From Streptomyces agglomeratus (GTDB lineage Bacteria; Actinomycetota; Actinomycetes; Streptomycetales; Streptomycetaceae): DNA of 64,000 nucleotides. The translations under genes and the position numbers were made by a program. Every line of letters begins with the position of its first letter. The first letter of the stretch is position 1. Under the pieces are notes generated by a model. That model ran no database searches. It saw only the letters and a program-made list of their open reading frames with translations, and was not told the DNA's origin. This document shows positions 49,831-57,538 of the stretch, in pieces. Location of the stretch: contig NZ_MEHJ01000001.1 in assembly GCF_001746415.1 (NCBI RefSeq), positions 5,896,501 through 5,960,500 on the forward strand. Reading direction: 5' to 3'.

Positions 49831-50741
49831 GCCCGCGTCCACGCGGCCGCGACCCGCGCCGCCAGTCGTACGTTGCCGCGCACGGCCGCCAGGTTGGCCT
49901 CCAGCGAAGCCCCTCCCGTCTCCCGCGCCAGATAGTCCAGCAGGAACGGAGTGACGCCCTGCCCCGTGATCCCCCGCTTCCCGCACTCCGCCAGCGCCTC
50001 GGTCAGTACCCGGTCGTGCAGCTTGGGGTCGAGCTGCTCGGCCTCCGGTACGGGATTGGCGACGAGCAGCGCCGCCTCCCCGCCCAGCGCGTCCTGCGCA
50101 CGCATCACCGCCGCCACTTCGCCGGGCGTCCGCGCGGTCCAGTCGACCGGCCGGCCCGAACTGCTCAGGTAGAACCCCGGGAAGTGATCGGTGCCGTAAC
50201 CGAGGACACCCACGCCGAGCGTCTCCAGCCGTTGCAGCGTCGCCGGAACGTCGAGGATCGACTTGACCCCGGCGCACACCACAGTGATCCGCGTCCGTGC
50301 CAGCAGTCCCAGATCCGCCGACTCGTCCTGCGTCTCGGTCCACTCCCGGTGTACCCCGCCGAGCCCGCCGGTGGCGAAGACACGCAGGCCGGCCCGGGCG
50401 GCAAGGAACGCCGTCGCCGACACGGTCGTCGCCCCGCTCGCGCCCGCCGCCAGTGCCGGTGCGAGATCGCGGTGACCCAGCTTGCGTACCGAGTCGTCGT
50501 TGGCGACCCTCTCCAACTGAGCCTTGTCCAGCCCGACATGGGCTCTGCCGTCGAGGACGGCGATGGTGGCGGGAACGGCGCCCGTAGTGCGTACCACCTC
50601 CTCCAGCTCCTCCGCGACCCGCAGATTGCGTGGACGCGGCAGACCGTGCGCGATGATCGTCGACTCGAGAGCTACGACGGGACGGCGTTGCTCCAGCGCC
50701 TCCCGGACCTCCCCGGACATCTGAAGTGCGGTGTCAGGCAT
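49827..50741 (-). CDS. psuG: Pseudouridine-5'-phosphate glycosidase
   Basis: 304 residues. Family signatures are VVALESTIIAHGLPRP at the start, TIAVLDGRAHVGL, ATTVSATAFLA, FATGGLGGVHR, VVCAGVKSILDVPATLQRLE, and VANPVP. The enzyme breaks the C-C glycosidic bond of pseudouridine 5'-phosphate with help from an active-site lysine and a metal ion. First gene of the psuGK pair for salvaging modified RNA nucleosides. Confidence 0.95.
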   Translation of the reverse strand: MPDTALQMSGEVREALEQRRPVVALESTIIAHGLPRPRNLRVAEELEEVVRTTGAVPATIAVLDGRAHVGLDKAQLERVANDDSVRKLGHRDLAPALAAGASGATTVSATAFLAARAGLRVFATGGLGGVHREWTETQDESADLGLLARTRITVVCAGVKSILDVPATLQRLETLGVGVLGYGTDHFPGFYLSSSGRPVDWTARTPGEVAAVMRAQDALGGEAALLVANPVPEAEQLDPKLHDRVLTEALAECGKRGITGQGVTPFLLDYLARETGGASLEANLAAVRGNVRLAARVAAAWTRA

Positions 50742-50830
50742 GTCCCCATTCCTGGCGCGCAGGCCGGGCCCTCAAACGTCACGCGGCGCGCCCCTTGTGT
50801 CCGGCGACGATCACGCCGGAGGCTGTGGGG

Positions 50831-51256
50831 ATGAAAGAAACGCATCTCGATCACGTCGTTCTGTGGGTGAACGACCCCCTCGCCTCGGTGGAGTTCTACG
50901 AGAAGACCGTCGGCCTGACCGGTGAACGCGTCGCCGAGTTCGCCGAGGGCAAAGTGCCCTTCCCCTCCGTGCGGGTCTCCGCCCGGTCCCTGTTCGACCT
51001 CGCCCCGCTCACCATGGCAGGGTCCATGAACGCCATCCCGGGAGCCGAGGGCACGGCCGGCCATCCGGTCAACCATGTGTGCCTCGCCATGGACAGGGCG
51101 GCGTTCGAAGCTCTGCACGGCCGGCTGCGGGAGAGCGGCGTCCCCGTCTCGCCGTACTCCCACAACAGCTTCGGTGCCCGCGGCGCCGCCCCCCGCTCCT
51201 TCTACTTCCGCGATCCCGACGGCAACATCATCGAGGCTCGCCACTACGACGAATGA
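50831..51256 (+). CDS. VOC (glyoxalase/bleomycin-resistance fold) protein
   Basis: 141 residues from ATG 50831, with GGAGG eight bases upstream. Two beta-alpha-beta-beta-beta modules: LDHVVLWVNDPLASVEFYEKTVG (in part) and HVCLAMDRAAFEALHGRL, ending FYFRDPDGNIIEARHYDE. Metal ligands His (LDHVV), His (VNHVC) and Glu (NIIEAR) are in the usual places. The substrate is not predictable. It is divergent from psuG by 89 bp. Confidence 0.9.
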   Translation: MKETHLDHVVLWVNDPLASVEFYEKTVGLTGERVAEFAEGKVPFPSVRVSARSLFDLAPLTMAGSMNAIPGAEGTAGHPVNHVCLAMDRAAFEALHGRLRESGVPVSPYSHNSFGARGAAPRSFYFRDPDGNIIEARHYDE

Positions 51257-51374
51257 CCGATGCCGCATGGCGGATGGTGGCTGACGCACGGCGGGCGAGA
51301 GACGGGGTGCGGGGGCCGGAATGCGAGGGACGGCGGGCGGGAACGGTGGCCGGCGCACGGCGGGTGACCAGTGC

Positions 51375-52844
51375 CTACACCAGGCGCTTTATCTCGCCCC
51401 GTACCCGGTAGAAGCCGCCCTGCGAGCTGTGCAGCGCGTCCACGACATAGCGTGCGCCCACCTGCCGTATGGAGCGCGGGAACTGGACGTTCCAGGACGG
51501 CTCGTAACCGTCGGACACCACATGGACCCGAAGGCGCCCGCCTGCGCCCTGGACGCATTCGACGACGACTCCCGATCCGGGGGCGGGCTGTGAGCTGACC
51601 GTCGCGACGGTCGCCGTCGGCTCATAAGTGGGCAGCGCGGCAGCCTGCTTGACGTCGACGGCGACCGGCACCGAACCCGACTGCGCCGCCGCGATCGCCG
51701 TCTCGCTCGCGTCGATGCAGGCCAGTGAGCCGTCCGTGGTGACGATGTACAGCTTCTCGTCCCGGTACTGCATGGACAGCGCCGAGCCGCTGCCCGTGCG
51801 GAGCTTCCACAGCCGGGTGCCGTCCGCGTCGAAGCAGTAGACGGACGAGGACGAGTCGCCCGCGAAGACGTAGCGGCCGCCGGGGGAGGTGGCGCAGGAG
51901 TACACCGCTCCGTCACACCGGTACGTCGCCTCGATCCGGCCGGTCGCCTTGGACATCCGCTGGACGACGTGCCGGCCAGTGCCCGCGTACACCGCCGTGT
52001 CCTCCTGCCAGCCGAACAGGACGTTCCCCGTGGTCGCGGTGTGCCACAACTCCCCGCTCCCGTCGCTCGCGTAGGCCGTCACGCCGCGCGTGTGGCCGTG
52101 GTAGACCGCCTCCTCGTCCGACCGCACCATCCAGGCGCTGCCGCCGGTCGAGCGGCGGGACCACTGGAACTCGTCCTCGTGGTCGATGACGGTCAGCCCG
52201 CCGTTGCGGTCCGCGACGTTCAGCACGCCCTCGTGGATGTCCAGCCAGAAGATGTCGACGTCCTCGGCGATCTCGTACGCGGCGAACGGCATCTTGGAGG
52301 ACAGGTCGTACACCCGGCCGTCGTCACAGCCCGCGTAGATCCAGAAGTCGTCGGCGACCAAGCACTTCACGCCCTCCGGCAGCCGGTACCTGGCGAGCAC
52401 CTCACCGTCGTGACCCAGGGTGTAGACGTCGCCGTTCTGGTTGCCCACCCAGCACCGGTCCTCCTCGATGTGGATGCCGAGGGCCGTCGCGCCGGTACGG
52501 AAGCGCCACAGCACCGGAGCCGTCGCACGGGCCGTCGAGGGCGCCGAGGTCACCTGGCGCCGGGTCACCGACCGTGCGGCCCGCTGTCCACGGACGGCCG
52601 GCGCGTACCCCTTGCGGACCTTCTCACCGATCTTCTTCGCCGCCGCTGCCTTCGCCTTCTCCTCGGTCGGGAACGCCGAGGTCTGCCGCTGGCCGTCGGC
52701 GCCGATCCGCCCGTACCGCACAAGAACGGCCGTCCCGTCGACGGTCACCTCGTAGAACTTGTGCGCACTGCCGTCGTCCTGGGACAGCTCCAGGTACGTC
52801 GTTTCCTGATTTCCCCGCGTTCCCCGCACACCGGCAGCAGACAT
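51375..52844 (-). CDS. WGR domain plus beta-propeller protein, predicted DNA-damage-inducible
   Basis: 489 residues. N-terminal WGR domain (about 14-80) with YLELSQDDGSAHKFYEV and VRYGRIGADGQRQTSAFPT, the fold that binds DNA in PARP1-3. A short basic linker follows, then a seven- or eight-bladed propeller (about 108-400) with PQQ-like repeats such as LWRFRTGATALGIH, VYCFDADGTRLWKLRTG and DDGRVYDLSSKM. A final strand-rich module of about 65 residues (SWNVQFPRSIRQVGARYVVD) caps it. No enzyme motif. GGGGAGGGG lies upstream of the ATG. The promoter has a perfect PafBC-type element, so a role in DNA-damage handling is inferred. Confidence 0.88.
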   Translation of the reverse strand: MSAAGVRGTRGNQETTYLELSQDDGSAHKFYEVTVDGTAVLVRYGRIGADGQRQTSAFPTEEKAKAAAAKKIGEKVRKGYAPAVRGQRAARSVTRRQVTSAPSTARATAPVLWRFRTGATALGIHIEEDRCWVGNQNGDVYTLGHDGEVLARYRLPEGVKCLVADDFWIYAGCDDGRVYDLSSKMPFAAYEIAEDVDIFWLDIHEGVLNVADRNGGLTVIDHEDEFQWSRRSTGGSAWMVRSDEEAVYHGHTRGVTAYASDGSGELWHTATTGNVLFGWQEDTAVYAGTGRHVVQRMSKATGRIEATYRCDGAVYSCATSPGGRYVFAGDSSSSVYCFDADGTRLWKLRTGSGSALSMQYRDEKLYIVTTDGSLACIDASETAIAAAQSGSVPVAVDVKQAAALPTYEPTATVATVSSQPAPGSGVVVECVQGAGGRLRVHVVSDGYEPSWNVQFPRSIRQVGARYVVDALHSSQGGFYRVRGEIKRLV

Positions 52845-52894
52845 GGCACACCCCTCCCCAGGGACCGGCCGTGGCGGCCGGTTCGACTGATCCC

Positions 52895-52917
52895 AAAGTA
52901 GAGGTCACCACTGACAA
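52895..52917 (-). promoter_or_regulatory. PafBC-type DNA-damage promoter of the WGR gene
   Basis: On the minus strand TTGTCAGTG (52917-52909), eight bases, TACTTT (52900-52895): a 9/9 match to the upstream box with exact spacing. The ATG is about 50 bases downstream, with a ribosome site. Confidence 0.82.
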
Positions 52918-52964
52918 CGCCCCTCGGTGAGGCACTGCGGGCGCCCCCGCTAAGGTGACGCGCC

Positions 52965-53327
52965 ATGACGACAATCGATCAGGTTCCCCCCTCCTTCTCC
53001 GTGCACATCCCGGACGCCGGCCTGGAACCGGAGCCGCTCGACCCGGAGCAGATCGTGTCCGGCGAGCCGGTGGTGACGGGCAAGGTGCTGTGGGAGTCCC
53101 CCGACGGCAAGCAGGTGCGCGGCATCTGGCAGATCACGCCCGGCGTGGTCACCGACACCGAGGCCAACGAGCTCTTCGTGGTGGTCAGCGGCCGCGCCAC
53201 GGTCGAGGTGGAGGGCGGCGACACCCTGGAGATCGGTCCCGGTGACGCGTGTGTGCTGCGCGAGGGGGACCGTACGACCTGGACGGTGCACGAGACCCTG
53301 CGCAAGGCGTACCACATCAGCCTTTAG
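52965..53327 (+). CDS. Cupin-domain protein (EutQ/DUF861-like)
   Basis: 120 residues, cytoplasmic. The single cupin barrel shows GIWQITPGVVTDTEANELF, VSGRATVEVEGGDTLEIGPG and GDRTTWTVHETLRKAYH. Only some of the His metal ligands are kept, as in the DUF861 group. TAAGGT at 52951-52956 lies eight bases before the ATG and there is no ribosome site, so the mRNA may be leaderless. Its 3' end overlaps the convergent MFS gene by 11 bp. Confidence 0.86.
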   Translation: MTTIDQVPPSFSVHIPDAGLEPEPLDPEQIVSGEPVVTGKVLWESPDGKQVRGIWQITPGVVTDTEANELFVVVSGRATVEVEGGDTLEIGPGDACVLREGDRTTWTVHETLRKAYHISL

Positions 53328-54675
53328 CGGCCGGTTCCGTCGCGTCGGCGGGGTTGGCGGGGGCCGGTGCGGCAGCCGGTTCGGTGGAGCGGCTCCGGCC
53401 GGCCAGCAGCGCGAGGGCGGCCATCGGCAGCAGCAGGCAGGCGCCGACCGCGTTGAGCCAGCCGTAGCCCGCCCCGGCGACGATCAGCCCGGCGGCCGCG
53501 CCGCCGATGCCCGCCGCCGAGTTCATGGTCAGGTCCGACAGGCCCTGGACCGCGGCGCGGGCGGCCTGCGGCACCGAGTCGGTGAGCAGGGCCGATCCCG
53601 ATACGAGCCCCGCGGACCAGCCGAGGCCGAGCACGAAGAGGCCGGCGGCGGTCTGGGCGTGGCCGGCGCCCGCCGTACCGGCCAGCAGGGCGGCGAGGCT
53701 GAGCAGTCCGGCGGCCAGACCGATGACCGCGAGCCGGCCGACGCGGTCGGCCAGCCAGCCCATGACCGGCGAGAAGGCGTACATGCCGGCGATGTGACCG
53801 CTGATGACAAGACCCACGAGTTCGAGATCGGCTCCGTGGTGGCCGAGGTCGACCGGGGTCATCACCATGATCGAGACCATGACGGTGTGGCAGACGGCCA
53901 CGGTCACCAGGGCGAGCCTGGCACGCGGAGACGCGGCCACCGCCGCCACTCCGGCGCGCAGCGAGCGGCCCTGGGCGGACTGCGATTCCTGCGGGGCCAG
54001 GGCGCGGGCGGTGAGGAGCGGGTCGGGGCGCAGCAGTACGGCGACCACCAGGCCGGTGACGAGGAATATTCCGGCGGCCCACAGGAACGGGCCCGCCGTC
54101 TCGGGTATGGAGGTGCCGGTGAAGGCGCGGCCCGCCGGCGCCGCGATGTTCGGGCCGAACACCGCGCCGATCGTCGTGGCCCAGACGACGGTGGAGATCG
54201 CCCGGGCCCGCCGGTCCGGTTCGGCCAGATCGGCCGCGGCGAAACGTGCCTGAAGGTTGGCCGAGGACGCTGCGCCGAACGCGGCCATGCCGAGCAGCAG
54301 GAGCGGGAAGTTGCCGAGGACGGCGGCGGCGACCACGAGTGTCGCGCCCAGCGCGCCGATCAGGTAGGCGAGGACGAGGCCGGGACGCCGGCCGCGCGAG
54401 GTCATCAGCGAGGCCAGCGGGATCGACAGCAGGGCCGTGCCGGCGACCGAGGCGGTGGGGGCGAGTCCCGAAACGGCTTCGGTGCCGCTGACTTCCACCG
54501 CCAGGACGGGCGCGAGCGCGATGCCGATGGGCACGCCGAGCCCGCCCAGGATCTGGGTGATGACGAGCACGACGGACGTACGCCGCTGGAGGGCGCGCAG
54601 CGCGTCGGGCGTCAGGGCGGCCGCTGCCTCGGTCGCCCTGTCCGTCGCCCTGCCGGTCGTCGTCAAGGCGCGCAC
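53317..54675 (-). CDS. MFS transporter
   Basis: 452 residues from GTG, twelve hydrophobic segments. Typical MFS signatures: motif A-like LMTSRGRRPG between segments 2 and 3 and the repeat equivalent GWLADRVGRL between 8 and 9. The cytoplasmic centre is short. The substrate is unknown; drug or metabolite efflux is likely from the family. Convergent with the cupin gene, overlapping it by 11 bp. Confidence 0.92.
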   Translation of the reverse strand: MRALTTTGRATDRATEAAAALTPDALRALQRRTSVVLVITQILGGLGVPIGIALAPVLAVEVSGTEAVSGLAPTASVAGTALLSIPLASLMTSRGRRPGLVLAYLIGALGATLVVAAAVLGNFPLLLLGMAAFGAASSANLQARFAAADLAEPDRRARAISTVVWATTIGAVFGPNIAAPAGRAFTGTSIPETAGPFLWAAGIFLVTGLVVAVLLRPDPLLTARALAPQESQSAQGRSLRAGVAAVAASPRARLALVTVAVCHTVMVSIMVMTPVDLGHHGADLELVGLVISGHIAGMYAFSPVMGWLADRVGRLAVIGLAAGLLSLAALLAGTAGAGHAQTAAGLFVLGLGWSAGLVSGSALLTDSVPQAARAAVQGLSDLTMNSAAGIGGAAAGLIVAGAGYGWLNAVGACLLLPMAALALLAGRSRSTEPAAAPAPANPADATEPAAKG

Positions 54676-54857
54676 ACCCTTCCCGCGTAGCGGGGGAGGG
54701 CGGACGCCTGGGGCGCCTCGAACCGCACCTGCCCTCCGGGCGGGAAGGGGCCCCGGGCCGCTAGGACATCACTGGGTGTCGCCGCGTTCTCGTCGTCCGG
54801 CGAACACCCGGCGACGGAGGCGGGTACGGGCACGTGTGCGGCAGGGGTGGTAGTCAC
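54663..54857 (-). CDS. Possible small protein upstream of the MFS gene
   Basis: 64 codons from GTG, overlapping the MFS start by 13 bp. Product is Pro/Ala-rich (MTTTPAAHVPVPASVAG start, GPFPPGGQVRFEAP middle). It might be a leader or coupled peptide; no homologue is recognised and no clear ribosome site is seen. Confidence 0.3.
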   Translation of the reverse strand: MTTTPAAHVPVPASVAGCSPDDENAATPSDVLAARGPFPPGGQVRFEAPQASALPRYAGRVCAP

Positions 54858-54932
54858 CGCCGCAGTGTGCCAGCCCTTACCGGCGGGCGGAACCGGGTAT
54901 GCCCGGCCGGTCCCTCCGTCCGGCTCCCGCGC

Positions 54933-55487
54933 TCAGAACAGCGGCTGGGGCAGCACCCCTTCGAGCGCCAGCAGCGCCCGCTTCGTCTCCAGGCCGCCGC
55001 CGAACCCGCCGAGTCCGCCGTCGCTCTCCACCACCCGGTGGCAGGGCACCACGACGGGCAGCGGATTCGACCCCATGGCCGCGCCGACCGCCTGCGCCGC
55101 TCCCGGCTGCCCGACCCGCCCGGCGAGGTCGCCGTACCCGACGACCGTGCCGTACGGAACCCCCGTCGCCAGCTCGCGCAGGACCTGCCGGTTGAACCCG
55201 GAGCTGAGCGACCAGTCAAGCGGCAGCGCGAAGTCGCGCAGCTCGCCCGCGAAGTACGCCGCGAACTGCCGTACGGGCTCGGCCAGCCGCGCGGAGCCGG
55301 GCGCTTCCACCACCTCGGCCCCCAGCCGCGCCCCCAGCCGGGCGAGTGTCCTCTCGCGCACTTCGGGACCGGCGTGGAAGGCCACGCACACCAGGCCCGC
55401 GCCGGTGGCGGCGACGAGCAGCGGCCCGATGCCGCTGTCGCCACTGCCGATGACCGCCCACTCCACGACCTGCCCGTCGCTGTCCAT
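54933..55487 (-). CDS. ogt: Methylated-DNA--protein-cysteine methyltransferase
   Basis: 184 residues from ATG 55487. The active-site PCHRVV motif with acceptor Cys is present, preceded by the DNA-recognition helix region GQPGAAQAVGAAMGSNPLP and the arginine-finger-type GVPYGTVVGYGDLAGRVG. It transfers the alkyl group from O6-methylguanine to itself once. The ATG lies seven bases after the -10 of a DNA-damage promoter element, so the gene is expected to be induced by damage and leaderless. Confidence 0.95.
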   Translation of the reverse strand: MDSDGQVVEWAVIGSGDSGIGPLLVAATGAGLVCVAFHAGPEVRERTLARLGARLGAEVVEAPGSARLAEPVRQFAAYFAGELRDFALPLDWSLSSGFNRQVLRELATGVPYGTVVGYGDLAGRVGQPGAAQAVGAAMGSNPLPVVVPCHRVVESDGGLGGFGGGLETKRALLALEGVLPQPLF

Positions 55488-55494
55488 GCGCACC

Positions 55495-55517
55495 ACGGTA
55501 CGACCGGGCACTGACAA
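55495..55517 (-). promoter_or_regulatory. PafBC-type DNA-damage promoter of ogt
   Basis: Minus strand TTGTCAGTG (55517-55509), eight bases, TACCGT (55500-55495), then seven bases to the ATG. Confidence 0.82.
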
Positions 55518-55528
55518 TGGTCCGCGGG

Positions 55529-56434
55529 CTACTCGCCGACGGCGTCCCGGACGATGTCGGGGTTGTTGGTGATGATCCCGTCCACGCCGAACTCGTCGAC
55601 CCGCGTCGCCGCCGCGGCCGTGTTCACCGTCCAGGTGTTGACCTGGAGACGCCTGCCGTGCGCGCCCTTGAGCTTGTGCACCGCCGCGACATAGTCGGCC
55701 GTGATCGAGGTGTGCGTGGGATTGATCTGGTCCGTGAACCGCGCGTACTCCGGCAGGTCGGCGACCGCCGGCGTCCCGAGGAAGCCGGTCGTGAGGTCGG
55801 GGCGCTGCGCGTGCACGGCCTTCACGCTGTCCACGCCGAAGCTCTGGATGACGAGCCTGTGCTTGACGTGGTGGCGGTTCAGCCACCCCGCCTTGCGCAA
55901 CACGCGCAGGGTGTCCCTCTCGATGCCCGGGTAGAGCTCCGGCTTCTTGATCTCCAGGAGCAGCTTCTGACGGTTGCGCTCGACCCGGTTCACGTACTGC
56001 TTCAGGGTCGGCACGCGCGCGCCCGCGAACTCCGGGCCGAACCAGCTTCCCGCGTCGAGGGTGGCGATCTCCGCCGCGGTGAAGTCCTTGATCTTCCACG
56101 GCGCCCGGCCGGGGAAGACCTGCTCCACGTTCGTGGTCCTGGCGAGGCTGTCGTCGTGGACGACGACGAGTTCGCCGTCCTTGGTGCGCTGTACGTCGTT
56201 CTCCACCCAGTCGAAGCCCATCCGGTCGGCCAGGTCGATCGCCGCCAGGGTGTTCTCGGGAGCGTAGGCGGACGCGCCGCGGTGAGCGATGACGGCGGGT
56301 TCGTCATCGGCGCCGAGGCGGACCGACGCATGGGCGCCGGAGGGGGCGGACGCGTGCGCGGCCGTCGCGGGCAGCAGCAGGGCGGCTGCGCTCAGGAGCG
56401 CTGTGGCCGTGGCCGGGGCGGTGCGTGCTGACAC
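55529..56434 (-). CDS. Secreted glycerophosphodiester phosphodiesterase
   Basis: 301 residues from GTG 56434 with GAGGAG six bases upstream. Signal peptide about 1-28. GDPD signatures: AHRGASAYAPENTLAAI (His and the ENT motif), DWVENDVQRTKDGELVVVHDDSL (Glu, Asp and the general acid His) in the first 90 residues, then LLLEIKKPELYPG and a final NTWTVN. It hydrolyses deacylated phospholipids to glycerol 3-phosphate outside the cell. Confidence 0.93.
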   Translation of the reverse strand: MSARTAPATATALLSAAALLLPATAAHASAPSGAHASVRLGADDEPAVIAHRGASAYAPENTLAAIDLADRMGFDWVENDVQRTKDGELVVVHDDSLARTTNVEQVFPGRAPWKIKDFTAAEIATLDAGSWFGPEFAGARVPTLKQYVNRVERNRQKLLLEIKKPELYPGIERDTLRVLRKAGWLNRHHVKHRLVIQSFGVDSVKAVHAQRPDLTTGFLGTPAVADLPEYARFTDQINPTHTSITADYVAAVHKLKGAHGRRLQVNTWTVNTAAAATRVDEFGVDGIITNNPDIVRDAVGE

Positions 56435-56687
56435 AAGGACTCCTCGCGTGGAGTGATCACGGATGGTCCGAGAGTGACAGCACATGGTCAACGGTGGACA
56501 GGTGAAGGATGGCCACGAAGTGAACGAAATCGACCGGCCGACGTCACGTGTCAATTTCCCTGCCGCTGAATTGCCGGGAAAGCGTGTACTGATCACCTGG
56601 ATCCGCCTACTGTCGCCCGAAACGGGCCGCCATACCACGAGTGGGGCCCACCCGCACAGCGACGGAAGCCGAAGGGCGCAAAAGAGT

Positions 56688-57488
56688 ATGCAGGGCACTG
56701 TCGACGGATTCAGCTACGGCCTCGTCACCCCGGTCGCGGCGTACCTCATGGCCTGCCTCGGCGGCGCTCTCGGACTGCGCTGCACCGCCAGATCACTCAC
56801 GCGCGGGAACGGCTGGAAAGCCGGCTGGCTCGCACTGGGCGCGATCGCCATCGGCTCGGGAATCTGGAGCATGCACTTCATCGCCATGATGGGCTTCGCG
56901 GTGAAGGAGACGCCTGTCCGTTACGACGCGGCCCTGATGTACGCCAGCCTCGGCGTCGCCGTCGTCATGGTCGGCATCGGCCTCTTCATCGTGGGGCACC
57001 ACGGCGTGACGCCGATGGCCCTGGTCACCGGCGGAACGATAACCGGCCTGGGGGTCGCGTCCATGCACTACCTCGGCATGGCCGGAATGCGACTGCGCGG
57101 CCAGCTCCAGTACGACACGCTCACGGTCGCCCTGTCCGTGGTGATCGCCGTGGTGGCCGCGACCACGGCGCTCTGGGCGGCGGTGTCGGTCCGCGGATTC
57201 CTGCCGAGCCTCGGCGCGGGCCTTGTCATGGGTGTGGCCGTGAGCGGCATGCACTACACGGGTATGGCGGCGCTCAGCGTCCATCTTCACGGACCCGCGA
57301 CGGCCGGCGGCGGCGAGACGTCCGTCCTGGACCTCGCCCCCATGATGGCCGGGCCGTTGATGTTCCTGGTCCTGGCCGGCGTGGTCGTGATGTTCGATCC
57401 GCAGCTGGTCATGGGCCGCCGGGAGTGGCAGCGGGCGGGCGGAGCCGGCATCCCGCGCCAAGCAGCGGAAACCTCCCGGCGCGGCTGA
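56688..57488 (+). CDS. MHYT-domain membrane sensor
   Basis: 266 residues from ATG 56688, seven membrane segments. Three MHYT-type motifs: SMHFIAMMGF, SMHYLGMAGM and GMHYTGMAAL, whose Met/His/Tyr residues are proposed to bind copper and sense O2, CO or NO. No diguanylate cyclase or kinase output domain is attached, so this is the stand-alone form. It stands just upstream of uvrB on the same strand. Confidence 0.9.
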   Translation: MQGTVDGFSYGLVTPVAAYLMACLGGALGLRCTARSLTRGNGWKAGWLALGAIAIGSGIWSMHFIAMMGFAVKETPVRYDAALMYASLGVAVVMVGIGLFIVGHHGVTPMALVTGGTITGLGVASMHYLGMAGMRLRGQLQYDTLTVALSVVIAVVAATTALWAAVSVRGFLPSLGAGLVMGVAVSGMHYTGMAALSVHLHGPATAGGGETSVLDLAPMMAGPLMFLVLAGVVVMFDPQLVMGRREWQRAGGAGIPRQAAETSRRG

Positions 57489-57509
57489 CCCGGCGCGATC
57501 ACCACCTGA

Positions 57510-57532
57510 GTGTCAGTGCCGGGTCGTACGGT
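57510..57532 (+). promoter_or_regulatory. PafBC-type DNA-damage promoter of uvrB
   Basis: GTGTCAGTG (57510-57518, one mismatch at the first base), eight bases, TACGGT (57527-57532), then six bases to the ATG at 57539. Confidence 0.8.
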
Positions 57533-57538
57533 TGATGC

